Source: Penicillium oxalicum (lineage: Eukaryota; Ascomycota; Eurotiomycetes; Eurotiales; Aspergillaceae). Taken from it: a stretch of DNA of 64,000 bases. Of the stretch, positions 1 through 11,747 are shown one piece after another. How positions within the stretch are numbered: the stretch's first letter is position 1; each line of letters opens with the position of its first letter. Position numbers and translations under genes: made by a program. The stretch lies in the NCBI RefSeq assembly GCF_001723175.1, contig NC_064656.1, positions 992,001 through 1,056,000 of the forward strand, written 5' to 3'. The notes under the pieces are model-generated. The model did not search any database. It was not told the DNA's origin and worked only from the letters and a program-made list of their open reading frames with translations.

Positions 1-2
1 TC

Positions 3-2063
3 GACGACCCGTACCAGCTCCTGACATCCTCCTACTGGCCTCGCCGCACCACGGGCGTCTCTTCTCGAACCGCCTCGGCCATCCTGTTCGCTCTTGAAGA
101 GGGTATCCGTCGCCCATTCGCCTTCTCAACAGACTGGGAGGAAGTGAATGCTTCGATGCCCAATATGGTAGGTGTTGCTGGCGCCGCTGCGCCTGTGAAC
201 AATGCCCGCATCGCAAACGGTGGGCCCCGCGTGCCTCCGGTGGCTGCTGGTCCTCCTCAAGCCTCTTCGACCCAGCCGCCGAGTGGTATGCGTACCCCGA
301 CGGATATCATGAGACAACGTCGGGATCGTGAAGCTCGCCGAAAAGCAGAACAAGAAGCCCGTGAAAGAGAGCAAGAAGAGATTGAGCGACGGCAACTGGA
401 GCAGGAGCAACTGCAGCAACAACAACAATCGAAACTTGCCTCCGCCGAACCATACGCTGCACCAGCACCGGCGCCCATGGATTCAGCCCCTCAACGTCGC
501 GGCCAGCCTCGACCGTCCCAGAGAGGCTCGCAAACTCAGCCAGCTCCAGAAAATGTGCCAATGTCTGCACCAGGCACTGCGCCAGGCTATCGACCATCAA
601 CCAGCGCCGGACCGATGGCGCCTCAACAAGACCATTCAGCTTCTATTGCTCCTCTTGCCCCGTCTGCGCGTGAACCGGAGATGCCATCGAACCCACCACG
701 TCAGGGTCCAGCTCCACAGCATGGTCGCTCGCAGAGTGCCGCTGCGGCTCCCGGACAGCTACCCGGCGCAACAGGTTTCTCCAAGTCAGTGCCCGCTCCA
801 GGAGCCAGCGCCCTAGAAGGTGCATCGCAGACACTTCAACAACCACGACGTGCAGGATTTCCGCACGCGTTTGAAAGATGGGAAACCCTTTCCTCTCATT
901 GGGAAGGTCTGACGAGCTACTGGATTCGAAAGCTCGAGCAGCAGAATGAGGAATTGGAGCGAGACCCGCTCAGCCAACAGCTTGCCCGGCAGATCACAGA
1001 CCTATCGGCCGCGGGTGCGAATCTGTTCCACGCTGTCGTGGAGCTGCAGCGACTTCGGGCCTCCTCGGAGCGTAAGTTCCAGCGCTGGTTCTTCGATACA
1101 CGCGCCGAACAAGAACGGTCCAAAGAGGTACAGGGCGAATTAGAGCGTCAACTTCAAGCGGAACGCCAGAGCCGTATCGACGCCCTGGCCGCCGCTCAGG
1201 TGGCGGAGTCAGACAAGCTCAAGGCTGAAGAGCTACTGCGCGAGATGCGACGTGAGCTTCAGATTTCCAAAGAAGAAGCGCGACGCGCGTGGGAGGAACT
1301 GGGCCGCCGCGAGCAAGAGGAACGGGATCGAACCAACTCTCTTCGTAACGGCGAACCCACTCTGGTCGGTGGTGTCCAGGTCGTTCCCATGGTGCAAGGT
1401 GTACCCAGCCGCCATCCATCGCGACCCCCAACCCGGGATGGTCCCTACACTGGCGGTCCCACGGCGACGTCCGTGACCACGGACAACCGAGGAAAACCGA
1501 CCGATCCGAACATGGGTCGTACCTATTACGACGAGAACACACCTGTGTCTCCAACTGGATCTGACCCCTTTGTGGAGCCGAGAAAGACCGACCCTCCAGT
1601 CTCCAAGGCGCAATATCCGCCCAGCAACCAACTGTATCCCCAGGAGCCTGCGACCACGCCGTATGTCACACCGGCCACTGAGCCCGATACCCATTCCTAC
1701 ATTGGTAGCAGCGACGCAGAAGAAGAATACGCCGACTATCAACGCGCCAACTCGCAGCAGTACCATCAATATCCCACCGCCCCCCGCTCAGAGGAAAGCG
1801 AGGAGTATGACCACAGCGTTGCCGAAGATCCCCATTACACGAGTGGCTCTTACACGACTTCAGGTAGCTCAGCGCCGGTGCATGCCCCATACCCCCCGAC
1901 TTCAGCCGATTACAGCGGCACGGGATGGGGCGTGGGTACGGGGTGGGAATCGGTCACGCCGCGCCATCGTCACCCGACCCGTTTAAGCGACGTATTGGAA
2001 GAAGATGAACCGAGCCGAACAAGCCCAAGCCGTGCCAGTCAAGCCAGCCGCAGTATGCAGTGA
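3..2063 (+). CDS. Coiled-coil, low-complexity fungal protein (3' part, 686 residues visible)
   Basis: The frame is open from base 3, so the gene enters from the left and its true start lies outside the window; it ends at TGA 2061-2063. The first 45 or so visible residues are ordered (DDPYQLLTSSYWPRR...). Next comes a charged R/E/Q helix (about residues 100-145), a P/Q/A-rich disordered stretch, a compact aromatic/charged segment (FERWETLSSHWEGLTSYW, about residue 290) running into a long coiled coil (about residues 300-440), and a P/T/S/Y-rich acidic tail. No catalytic motif, signal peptide or membrane segment is visible. The mix of coiled coil and disordered flanks suggests a scaffold, but I do not recognise the family and assign no function. 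It converges on the K+ channel gene downstream. Confidence 0.85.
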   Translation, partial: DDPYQLLTSSYWPRRTTGVSSRTASAILFALEEGIRRPFAFSTDWEEVNASMPNMVGVAGAAAPVNNARIANGGPRVPPVAAGPPQASSTQPPSGMRTPTDIMRQRRDREARRKAEQEAREREQEEIERRQLEQEQLQQQQQSKLASAEPYAAPAPAPMDSAPQRRGQPRPSQRGSQTQPAPENVPMSAPGTAPGYRPSTSAGPMAPQQDHSASIAPLAPSAREPEMPSNPPRQGPAPQHGRSQSAAAAPGQLPGATGFSKSVPAPGASALEGASQTLQQPRRAGFPHAFERWETLSSHWEGLTSYWIRKLEQQNEELERDPLSQQLARQITDLSAAGANLFHAVVELQRLRASSERKFQRWFFDTRAEQERSKEVQGELERQLQAERQSRIDALAAAQVAESDKLKAEELLREMRRELQISKEEARRAWEELGRREQEERDRTNSLRNGEPTLVGGVQVVPMVQGVPSRHPSRPPTRDGPYTGGPTATSVTTDNRGKPTDPNMGRTYYDENTPVSPTGSDPFVEPRKTDPPVSKAQYPPSNQLYPQEPATTPYVTPATEPDTHSYIGSSDAEEEYADYQRANSQQYHQYPTAPRSEESEEYDHSVAEDPHYTSGSYTTSGSSAPVHAPYPPTSADYSGTGWGVGTGWESVTPRHRHPTRLSDVLEEDEPSRTSPSRASQASRSMQ

Positions 2064-3094
2064 TCGACGGCCGTTCCAGGCGTATGTCAACTGGAACAGA
2101 GGGTAGCTAGGTGAAACTCGAAGAAACAAAAAAAAAATTACGCTCCTGAAACGACCGAGCAAGACGACTTCTTCCCGCCTCCCACCTGGTTCCTCGCAAA
2201 TCTGGCCTCGTCCTTTTTTTTTCAGTCATTGCGTACTTTGCAACCATGCTTGAAAGGTGTCAGTGGGCGGACATACCCAAGCTTGCTACGCAACGCTGCT
2301 TTGAAAATTTATCCATGTTTTCGTCTGCCTCTTTCCTATTTCTTCCTTCCTCTCCTCTCCCATTTTGTTTTAACCCGCTCCTTTTTCTTTTTTCTTGATC
2401 TTTCCAACTTTTCCAACATTGCCATGATTCTGTCAAATGTACGAGCGAATCTCCCATCTTGCTGCACCTTGTTTATCATTCCTCCTTCATCCATGGGTTG
2501 ACTTCACCACGTTAACCCCCACGTATTCCCCTCATGATTACCTCAGTTGATGTTGGACCTGGAGACTGGGAGCTTTAAGCTTTCGTTTCCTTTGATTTTC
2601 CCGCGTGATTCTCTTTGACTCGGTTATCTTATGGCTCGTTCTCTGCTGATATCTGGTTTTACTCTTTGCGTGGTGGTGATAATCTTTAATAAAGCATTGA
2701 AACCATCTCAATAGTTTTATTCTTTCTCAATTTTCTCTCCCTTTCTGGTGGTCTTTGGCCCTTGTAGGATTGCTTCGCCCTTCGCGTGCCTTGCTATTCT
2801 GCGTGCGGCCAGATGGGCTCACCGGGCTGATTCGATGATTCCTTTTGCCATCTGAATCTGGACGCCGATTTATTTTCTATCCTGGATACCAGCGGCCTTA
2901 ACTCGAACTTTATCCAACTAGATACGCATAGAGTTTGATCAAAATGGAAGTCTTTTGTCTAGCCCAGACATGAAAAGACTTGCAAATGACGTGAGGTAAG
3001 GGCTTAATATTGGTTTTTCATATAGATCCAGATGTGATGAGCCCTGCTGACAGATATCCAGCGTCTGAAGTCTGAGGAGCCTGCCCGCGAGTCA
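2064..3094. other. Intergenic, convergent 3' ends
   Basis: The stretch lies between two genes that point at each other. It holds a pyrimidine-rich tract (about 2205-2430) and an AATAAAG poly(A)-like signal near 2687. The ORFs inside it are short and T/F-rich, as expected from the base composition. No gene is seen. Confidence 0.6.
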
Positions 3095-5263
3095 CTACTT
3101 CCTGTCACTCTCCTCATCCTCATCTCTCGACCTGAAACTTTGATCGTCGACTTCGGCCATCCCATTCTCTGAGACACCATCCGTCACATCACAACTGTCC
3201 TGTGCAGATTGACAGGTCCGACTTGCAGTTTTCAATTCCCGTTCCAGGGCTTCCGTCAATGCATCCAGTAGCCATACGACTTCACTCTTGCTTCCGATCA
3301 AGGGACTTTTCTTATCGAGCCAGCTCCAATTTTTGATCTTCTTCAATCGTTTCGCGCCATCCTTGGCTTCTCCCATATCTGATGACTCAACGGGGGGTTT
3401 GTGCTGTCCTGATATGAGGGCAAGGTAGTACTCCCACTCCAGGTAGTCGAATTCCTTGGAAAGGTTCGTGGTGGCAAGGTCGATCAGTTTTCGGATTTCA
3501 CGAAAAAGCAGGTAGTGGTAGTGGTGCATATTCTCGGCGACGATATCGCCGCGACGTCGGGCAGATTCTTCCCTTTTACGTTCTTCGGCTTCGGCTTCTA
3601 CGCTGCCTTGCTCGCTGTCCTGGTCGGATTCGCCAAGGGATCCTTGAGAGTCGGGCTCTTCTTCGCCTGTCGTCTCTTGTAACCACTTTTCGGTCCAGGA
3701 GATACTCAACAGATCTTTGACTCGCTCGTAAAAAGGTCGATCGCCGGGTAGAATGGTGATTTCACCAATGAACAATGTGATGTCCTTGACGATGCGAATC
3801 AGAGTGTCGCCGATATTGGAGATGAGGATCGTGATAGCCGGCACGGCCAGGAGTGACCAGAAGACAAAAAACGCCTTGCCCAGACTACTGGTTGGATAGA
3901 TGTCTCCGTAACCAATGGTCAGTAGGGTTGTGTATGCAAAGTATAGCGCTTCAAAGTAGGACCATTGACGGTGAATCTCCGATCGCCAAAAGACCACTGC
4001 ACCGAGCAGCCACAGCGCCATCCAAACTATCAGTGACGTGACCAAAGACACCCATTTGTGCTGAACAGTCGCAACTTGGCGAACGCGCCGCATAGTGATG
4101 AACTCGCGCTTCCGTCGCTCACGATCGCTCAGCTCAGTCACATCGTTTGGTCCAACGTGCAAATTGGGCACCAGTCGAGATTGCGTATCTTCGGAATAAG
4201 CTTGTTTTAACAGAACTTTTCGGGTGTGCGCGGTGATGAGGTCGGCAATCTTCTTCCGTCCATGCTCTAACATGAGAGTCCGGATAGATGAGATGATGAG
4301 ACCAAGGATGACGATACCGCCAACCGCGTAAGGGAAGAGTAGTCCACGCCCTAGATGAGTTGCCGGAGCAAAGTTGCCAATGCCAATTGTGAGCAAGGTG
4401 AAATCAGCCCAGTACATCGAGTCCATGAATCTCCAGCCTTCTATCCGGGAAAACACCGCCGAGCCACCAAGAAGGTAGATGAAAAATATAATCGTTTGCA
4501 GCATCAGTGTGCGCTGACTTGTTGTCAGCTTGTACTCTCGGCTGTAGTGACCCTTGTGAGCGCCCCACGCCGTGACCGACATCAAGGATGCAATCACGAA
4601 ATAGAGCCCCGCCGCAAAAGTCCCATAGAAATATGTTTGCGTGTAGGTGTATCCCGCATTCTCTGGTTGATACATCAAGACACCCAAGGCGATTAGATCT
4701 CCAAGCAGCAGCAACGACGAGATATACCACCCAACGATGATGATCGGCTGGGCGATCCTGAACCGGATTCGTCTGGCCATATTCAAGGAGAGGGCCAGGT
4801 TCGCCACGAGGGCGAAACACAGCGAGACGGCATTGATGGCGAGTTCCCTGGACAATGTCACGGAGTGGTGAGCATGTTAACACCGGCGATAGAGTATTGT
4901 CGACCTTGCCTCGTTGGCTTACCAGGATGGATCAGCGACATCGCGCTGCCCGCCACCGGACAAAATTTCCATGCGCCATGGTTGCGATAGTGAGCAAATG
5001 CTAAAGGCACTGGCCATGGGTCCAAATGTGCCCTTAGGAGGTGTGAGTGATTGATTTTTCCCCCTTTCTTTTGCCCACGCGACGACAAAGGGTAAGGAAC
5101 ATACCGCGATTAATGGATACGCTGTACTGGCAAGCCACCATCGTGCCGCATGTGGATAACTGGCATCTATCTCGCGAGTATCATCTTTTTCGACAGACGA
5201 GGAGTTATGATCGAGAGCACGGGCTTCATCTGCAATCGCATCGTCGAGACCAGGATCGTTCAT
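3095..5263 (-). CDS. TOK1: TOK-type outward-rectifying two-pore K+ channel
   Basis: Three exons are predicted: 5263-5105, 5032-4923 and 4847-3095 (introns 72 and 75 bp, GTATGT and GTAAGC donors), giving 673 residues. The joins read ...PLIA|GTFGPMAS... and ...VADPSW|ELAINAV.... About eight membrane segments are visible. There are two P-loops with K+ selectivity filters: TIGIGNFAP near residue 243 and TIGYGD near residue 400. This 2P/8TM plan is specific to fungal TOK channels of the plasma membrane, which pass outward K+ current on depolarisation. The C-terminal tail is long, cytosolic and acidic (DSQGSLGESDQDSEQ region), as in relatives. The N-terminal exon is charged and short. Both pore signatures are intact, so the channel looks functional. 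Confidence 0.93.
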
Positions 5264-6305
5264 GCTGATCGAGTGAGTCGGAAAACGTGTCCATGGAGGA
5301 AGAAACCTTTGCCGTTACTTGAAAGCTAAACATATACAACAAGCGTCACTCCAGAAGGAGAACGCATCACCGAAAACACGGGCAGCAACAACAGCCGCCC
5401 CGCCTAGAGACGGTTTGTACAGGCCGTGCGCCGAATCAGCGCCGGAATTCTTGGTGGCATGGCCTCGAAACGATCAAGCTTTATGTCAACGGCGCACATG
5501 GAGGCGCCAGTCCGGGGCTGGGGGGCCAGACTCATGACATCATGTCACGTGAAAATACGCCAAAAGGCAAAACGAGGCTACTCAGCCATACTCGATGAAG
5601 GTTGATGGGAGGCTTAGATTGGGATATTCAATTTGAAGGGATCCGATAATTGTAGAGTAAGTGAAAGCGAATCTATGCGAATGCATCCGTGTTTCACGAA
5701 AAAAAAAAGATCAAGAAGCTGAAATTGGTGACATATAGTGCCATAATCCACTAGTTGGCGTCACCTTGAACAGAAGTGGCTGGCACGAGCCAGGAAGAAG
5801 TGGGAATACAGGAGATGGACGAAAAGCACAAAGAGGATATGTATTTGAGCCACATCAACAGTTTTCTGTACAAGTTGATGATTGCAGTAAACGCAGGGAA
5901 ATACTCAAACCAAGGTAGTCTGCTGGTGTGTCATCAGGGACGCACAATGCAATAAGAACTTCCCGTCAGGCTCATTGACAGAAAGAGTCAGGTTGTGACA
6001 CGAAAAAGTGCGGCCAAGGCAAGAGCACTAGAATACAGACCGTCAAATCAATATGATTGCGACGCCAGAAGCAACGTTCTTGTGCATGACCTGCGCCGAC
6101 GTAGTTTCAAAAGCGAAAAAAAACCGGCCTGTTGGTCCCAGGAGGATTCGACGCAGATGGGAAGGACAGAAAAGAAGCCAAACGGAGAAAAAAAAAAGAG
6201 AAAGGTAAGGGTATCGCAAGCGAGAAAACAGCCGTGAGTTATAAACATTGCAAAGCTTCCTTCATTAGACTATTTAAACTGTCAGCAAGAGTCATTCTGA
6301 AGATC
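5264..6305. other. Intergenic: K+ channel promoter and palI 3' side
   Basis: This holds the upstream region of the minus-strand channel gene (5263 side) and the 3' flank of palI. There are A-runs near 5699-5709, 6117-6123 and 6188-6197. Open frames here are K/R-rich by-products of A-rich sequence. No gene is supported. Confidence 0.5.
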
Positions 6306-8102
6306 TCATTCCCGCAAGTGAGACTCACAATGACCACTTCCGGGTGTCAAAGAGGGCGGAAGCGATGACGAAGGCTGCGGCGAAGGCCGTTGGGCAAAAC
6401 GAGGATCAACATCTTCATAGTAGTTGGTAGAGCCTTGACCGGTGTGGTGCACAGGCGGTTGGGGTGGCCGTGGCGACATGTTCCACTCTGCTCGAGGTGG
6501 CACGTAGGACCTAGCAAAGCGCGCGGTCAGTCAAGTGGCCGGAAGATGACGTAGTTCAGGATAGAGGAACTTACTCAGTAGGGGTATAGACGCTAGACGG
6601 ACTCTCTAGCGGAGCGTGGGCACCATCTACGGAAAGGGCGTGAGGCGAGGGATCATTGGGTAATGATGGATCTGAGCCATATGCCTCTGGCCGGCGCGTT
6701 TGAGGCTGCATCTCAATGGCATGCCCCACTGATTCGGGCGACACAGCCATGCCGATAGCCCCCGGAGAAGGTGCGCGCATAGGACCGCCCGACCCTGGCC
6801 CTGGTGGGAAGTAACCATCTGTCGGCCGCCCATACGAATCAACACTGCGGTTGAGACCAGCCGAGTACCCCGGGGCAGCACGTGGTCCTCCACGGCCAGG
6901 CATCATCCCACCTCGACCGCGCGGTGGCATTGGCCCTCCCATGTAGCCACCTCGGCCACCGGGAGGACCTCTGGGCGGTCCCCCATAGGGACCACCCCGA
7001 CCATATCCTCCCCGAGGCGGGTATCCTCCTCGACCGCGCGGAATAAAGCCAGGGGGACCGCCCCCACGCCGGGAGCCCATACTACCGTCCGAGTACTGGG
7101 GTCGTAATCGAGGGTCGGATGGATTGCGCATCATTTGCGGATGGCCGTAAGGACCCGACGGGAGCATGCTTGGCGCCTCTTGCGGACGGTACGGAGAACC
7201 GTGGCCATCGGGATACGGATTACCAGATGGCAGTGCGTCCTGCGGACCGGGCACGTTTTGATACTCATTCAGGGGAGTGCGATCGTCGTCACTCGTCCGG
7301 GTGTCGGTACGGAAGGAGGCGAATGTTGGACCGGAATCAGGGGTCGGGGAGGTCGACATGGCGGGTTCTTTGGTCTCGGCCACCATGGGCACCGTAGCTA
7401 CAGCCGCGGCAGCTGCGTTCTGGCGGTTGTAGTAGTTTTCACCACTCATCTCTGCATTCTCAGCAATGCGACGCTTTCGCGCCTTTCGACTGACAAGCGT
7501 GCGGCGCATGGCACAGGTCACGACTCCGCAGGAGACTAGGATGATGGTGGACGCCAAGACTATCCATCCCCCCCATCGTAAATGTGGCACAAACAGCAGA
7601 ATATCGACGAGGAAAGCGAGCAGTGTCACCAAAAGGGTAGGCAACAGCAAGATCAAGAGCGCCAGCAGATATCGTGGCGAATGGGAGGGCCCGTGGAAGT
7701 GCGCAGCTCCCGCAAGACAAAGGCACACCAGAGTGAGGAAAGCCGCGACGGGGTGAACGATGAGGATGGACGAAAGGGACTTTCGAGTGCTAGAGGGCAG
7801 ATTGAAGTCGCTGCCGGTGCTGTCAATGTTATCTGTGCCAGGTCCGACTAAATTAGCGACGAGCTCACGTGCAACCGGCGGGGACGCTTCACAGTGCGCA
7901 CGCGCGACTTACTCCCAGTATATCCCACGTGGATCTTGGTGCATTGATTGCCCTGGCAGTATCCAAAGACACCATAGTCAACGTTTTTAAAGGTGGCCAG
8001 GGGAATGCCCTTGATGATGGGGGTGGAGAGGCATGATAACAGCAAGAGGGCAAATGCGACGAAGAGCAAGATGGTCAGCGGTGTCGCGGGTTTGAGCAAC
8101 AT
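6306..8102 (-). CDS. palI: pH-response regulator PalI/Rim9 (SUR7/PalI family)
   Basis: Three exons: 8102-7913, 7847-6575 and 6510-6306 (introns 65 and 64 bp), 555 residues. The start MLLKPATPLT and the Y-G-V-F-G-Y-C segment are hallmarks of PalI. An N-terminal membrane segment, a Cys-containing outer loop (YCQGNQC) and three further membrane segments (SILIVHPVAAF to VVTCAM) fill roughly the first 200 residues. PalI helps the PalH sensor reach the plasma membrane in the alkaline-pH signalling route that ends in PacC processing. The cytosolic tail is long, disordered and has RGG/PRGG-type repeats (about residues 320-400), then the VDPRF element near the end. The last few codons overlap a good GTGAGT donor (about 6323-6328), so a small extra 3' exon cannot be excluded. 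Proteins of this family are about 550 residues, matching this model. Confidence 0.92.
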
Positions 8103-9847
8103 GGTGAGTCGAACGATCGTGAGCTGACCCTCGACTGATGCGACTCCCAACCCAGGATAAAGGAACGAGGAGGTTCCACACGTGTGGGCGCGCGTTGTAG
8201 TTGAGGCAAAAGGAGTACTTTTATTGCTGCATGAGGGTAATGACTGTCTGGCCAGCCGGGACCCAATCAGGAAGGGATGTGAACGGAGATTAGAACGGAG
8301 GCCGCTGGACCGAGAGAGAGAGAAAAAGAGTGAAAGGGAACGAGACTAGAATGAGGAGGTTGCGAAAGCAGCCAGTCAAGGCGTGAGGGATGACCGTGAG
8401 GGGAACGCAAAGGCAAGCTAAGGCTAGTGAAGAATTAGGCCTAGGATGACCCAGTCAAGGCAAGCTCTTGGAGCAGTAAGGCAGGAGATGAAAAATAGAT
8501 TAACGAGAGGATGTGCGCTCTGGGATGATAAGCCCATTAAGACGAGTTAGTCTCGATGGAGTCATGCAGCCGGCGCCCGTTGCGGAGGCGAAAAGACGCA
8601 GGCAAAACCGTGGAACTTTGAAACTCTGGGGAGTGTTGCAGTGGCCCGAGGGGGGCAGCAACAGTCAGCCGGTCAAGGGTACTTCAAAGTTCGGTTCAGT
8701 GGACGAAGGTGGCAGTGTGAGGCTATGAGTACGAGTCTCTCAGCCATTCTGACGCTCCCTGTGGCGCATCCCTGCGACGGAGAATCTTGTGAGGTTGAAG
8801 AGCGTCCAAGTCTTTCTTATCAAAAGGTTCAGTTGGGTGATGAAGGGAGCATTTGCAGCCGAGTATCCCGTGAGCGCTCGTGACTTGAATCGCGACTGCA
8901 GACCGAAACTGCACTTCGTCCGGTCTACGTATTGGATACCTCAGGCAAGTACTCGTTGTTCCTGGAAGAGGCAGTACTCGCCATCGACAATCATACAGTC
9001 TTGAATGTACGAATGTAATGATATGCTGACGTGGCTGTGTACTGGTAAGGGCCTGTTTAGACAAGGCCAGACTATTTGAATCGAAGATGTCATCTCGAGG
9101 CTGAATGATTATTCTTCCTTACAACCAACTCGAGATCGTCGACTAGTAGACCAAACCAGCAAAGTTGGTCGATACATAGAGTGCCCCCTCCTAACCGGAC
9201 TGGGTACTAATCTTCTAGCAACGTGATCAGTCAAGTAGCTCGAGTGGCATTGTCCACCGCCACCAACTCGTATAGGACCTTTGAATGCCACTGCGCTATT
9301 GCCCTGCTAAAAGTGTATGTAGATCACGTCCAAGGGCCAGGCAGCATCTGTACAGCACGTACATGCGTCTCGCTCGCTAAATTTAGTACTTTCTTATCTC
9401 CACACCCTACAGACTCATACGTCTGAAGCGAAGCAACCTAGGCCTATTTTCAACCAACTTCCAAGACTTGACCATGAATCTCCCTAAGCCAACACCCTCG
9501 GAGCAACTGGGCGTCGCAATCAGTACGGTGCTCCAGTATTCACGTGTACGTGCTGGGTCATGTCGTCCCTCCACCGCCGGTTCTCCATTCGACGGCTGTG
9601 GTCGACCAGAGTTGCCGAGCGGCCAAACTACTAGCGCACATGGGGTGCGCAAGTGGAAACTTCTGGGCCACGGAAGCACTTGCCAAGTTACCAGAACCTG
9701 AAGCTACGACATGAACAAGCAAGTTGAACCTCCTGAGACCACCTATCGGAGTTTCAGCGGTAGCTTCGTGGACGAGGGAGCAGGGCACGGGCGGGCCAAT
9801 TTCCACAACCCGGGACGATGGCAGTTGGAGAGTTTTTGGCGTATTTA

Positions 9848-9868
9848 CCCCCCCCCCCCCCCCCCCCC
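9848..9868. repeat. Poly-C tract (21 C)
   Basis: An uninterrupted run of 21 C is followed by TT and six more C. It lies in non-coding DNA and is a likely length-variable homopolymer and a site of sequencing uncertainty. Confidence 0.95.
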
Positions 9869-10182
9869 TTCCCCCCGGCTGTAGCTTTTGACTTCAATCT
9901 AGACTTCGAAAAGCCCACATCCCACGGCAAGATTAGAGATACCTGATTGAACACTCCGCCATTGAGCGCTTGATTATTCTTGTCTTTCCTCCAGCAATCT
10001 CCGCAGAAGCTTCGTACAGCAGAGCGGAGACTTGGACAAGACCACAGCGTGACCCGCACCACCCAAAACAGAGAAATTCTGGCTGTTTGAGAGTCGAACC
10101 CACTCCAGAGCAAAGTGAAGTCTCTACATCGCAGGCGGTTGGTGTTTTCTTTTAAATCAATCTCCTGACCAGACATGTAGCT

Positions 10183-10201
10183 CACTGAGCAGTGCTCAGT
10201 G
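10183..10201. repeat. Perfect 9-bp inverted repeat, 1-nt centre
   Basis: CACTGAGCA and TGCTCAGTG flank a single G. The symmetry is exact over 19 bp. It sits in gene-poor DNA and could be a protein-binding site or chance; no neighbouring gene explains it. Confidence 0.85.
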
Positions 10202-11733
10202 GGCACAATGAAAGAGGGCCTCGAGAAAGTTGGAGGCCATGAATCTGTGAGCCGACACCCCCATTCAGGGTCCACGAGGAGAAGTGGCTCAAGTGGGGGC
10301 TGGAGGGGATCCTTGCGGGCGTTGATCCCATCAGTGAGAGGCAGTTCAGGCTTGGACCAAGGCACTAAATCGGATGAAAGCAAGAATGGATTCGCGCAAT
10401 CTCCGGTGGCTGTCCAGCCCCGCTCACGGACTATTGAATAAACCTGCGAGCTCGCACTGAGTTTGCTTCTCGGCAGATACACTTGCCAGAGCCTGGGGGT
10501 CTATGCCAACAAGCAGTGCCGGCTTACGAGGATTAAAGTGTCAGGATGCATTGGTCGACCCTGTATCTGGACCAGTGGACACTGGTCAGCGAGGTCGCCT
10601 CTCTTCGCGAGACTCACTGAGCGTCGATAGCGTTTCGCATCAACGTAACACGGATACGATCGAACCCAAGGGAGAACTTACTCAGGCTGAAGCTCTTTGA
10701 CCTGCGTGCTGGCCGTCACGCTATCACAGCTCCCCCTTGGCAAGTATACTGGGGTTGCCAAGCTCATCCTTAGTGTCGCTGTGGGAGAAAGACGGCTCGC
10801 TCGGTTATTGAATAGCGACGCCAATGAACGGCAACCCCCTGCCATCTTCGCAGTTTCTGGATCCGTGCTCCCATTGATCCTCTCTAAACTCATGCGGGGA
10901 GAAGGCTTAAATAAAATTCAAAGTAGTACCCCAATTTGATAGGGGTGGACGGGCCGATCGATGACGAGTCGATGGGAACTCCAAAGTCGCAAAGAGATTG
11001 TTAGCACATGCTCTTGTGTTGACTTCTTTGACAGAAGGCGATCACACGCTTTTCAAGGACGGCCGTGTGATACAAGCGTCGGCTCTTTTATCGTCGAAAG
11101 CAGAAGTTGCTCATCGTTGACTTTGAGTAGATGAGAGGTTAGATGGTGTGCCTCCCATGCAGCAAGAGCGAGACCATGGACGAGCTCGATACCCAACCAG
11201 GTGTATGTGAGAGAGGATGAGATCTGGGTCCAACAGCTGACATAAACGATGAATGCACGGATCCTCACGAGCTTGCCCGTTGACATCAATAAGGTTATTT
11301 ATCTCCTCAGTTCTGCAAAGATTGTAAAGTCACGAGGTTGTCGCACTCTTTTCAAGTCAACCCACGGGCTGCAGGTAGTAAATCCTCAGCCCGTCTTATG
11401 CTGGCATTTCCAAATTGCTTTTCTCTTTGAGTCAAACTTCAAGTGAGCAGCATCATAATAAGTAGCTATTCGAATGTCAATGATAAATCCTCCCTCGCCT
11501 CGTGTTTTCAGCGTTTGATTCAGACTTGACCTGGCCACCGCCAGACGGACCGTTCAGCCCCTGTCAAGCCAGCAAGGGGGTGGAAATAACCTTGAATATC
11601 CTAACTTTTGATTGCAAAAAAGACAAAGAGACATACGTGAGACCTTTCCCAGCAATGATTGGAGAGACATCTCCCCTAGACCTGAAGAGTTGGAGTGTGC
11701 TGGTTCCTGCAGTCATGACTCGGCATCGCCAGA

Positions 11734-11747
11734 TCGGTTCGAACCGA
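11734..11747. promoter_or_regulatory. TCGG-N6-CCGA palindrome, Zn2Cys6 (UaY/Ppr1-type) site candidate
   Basis: The 14-bp perfect palindrome TCGGTTCGAACCGA matches the inverted half-site layout known for UaY (Aspergillus purine use) and yeast Ppr1. It lies about 580 bp upstream of the start of the spray-like gene. Function at this locus is inference only. Confidence 0.4.

Noticed and set aside
144..478. Minus-strand and alternative-frame ORFs over the first gene
   Set aside because: These are shadows of the Q/P/A-rich coding sequence, with Leu/Ser/Cys-rich translations.
10055..10185. tRNA-like sequence on the minus strand around GGGTTCGACTC
   Set aside because: Only the T-loop resembles a tRNA; no proper D-arm or anticodon stem, and the acceptor pairing has mismatches.
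9754..10482. 242-codon minus-strand ORF
   Set aside because: It reads through the poly-C tract as a Gly run, has no family-like segments, and its composition looks random.
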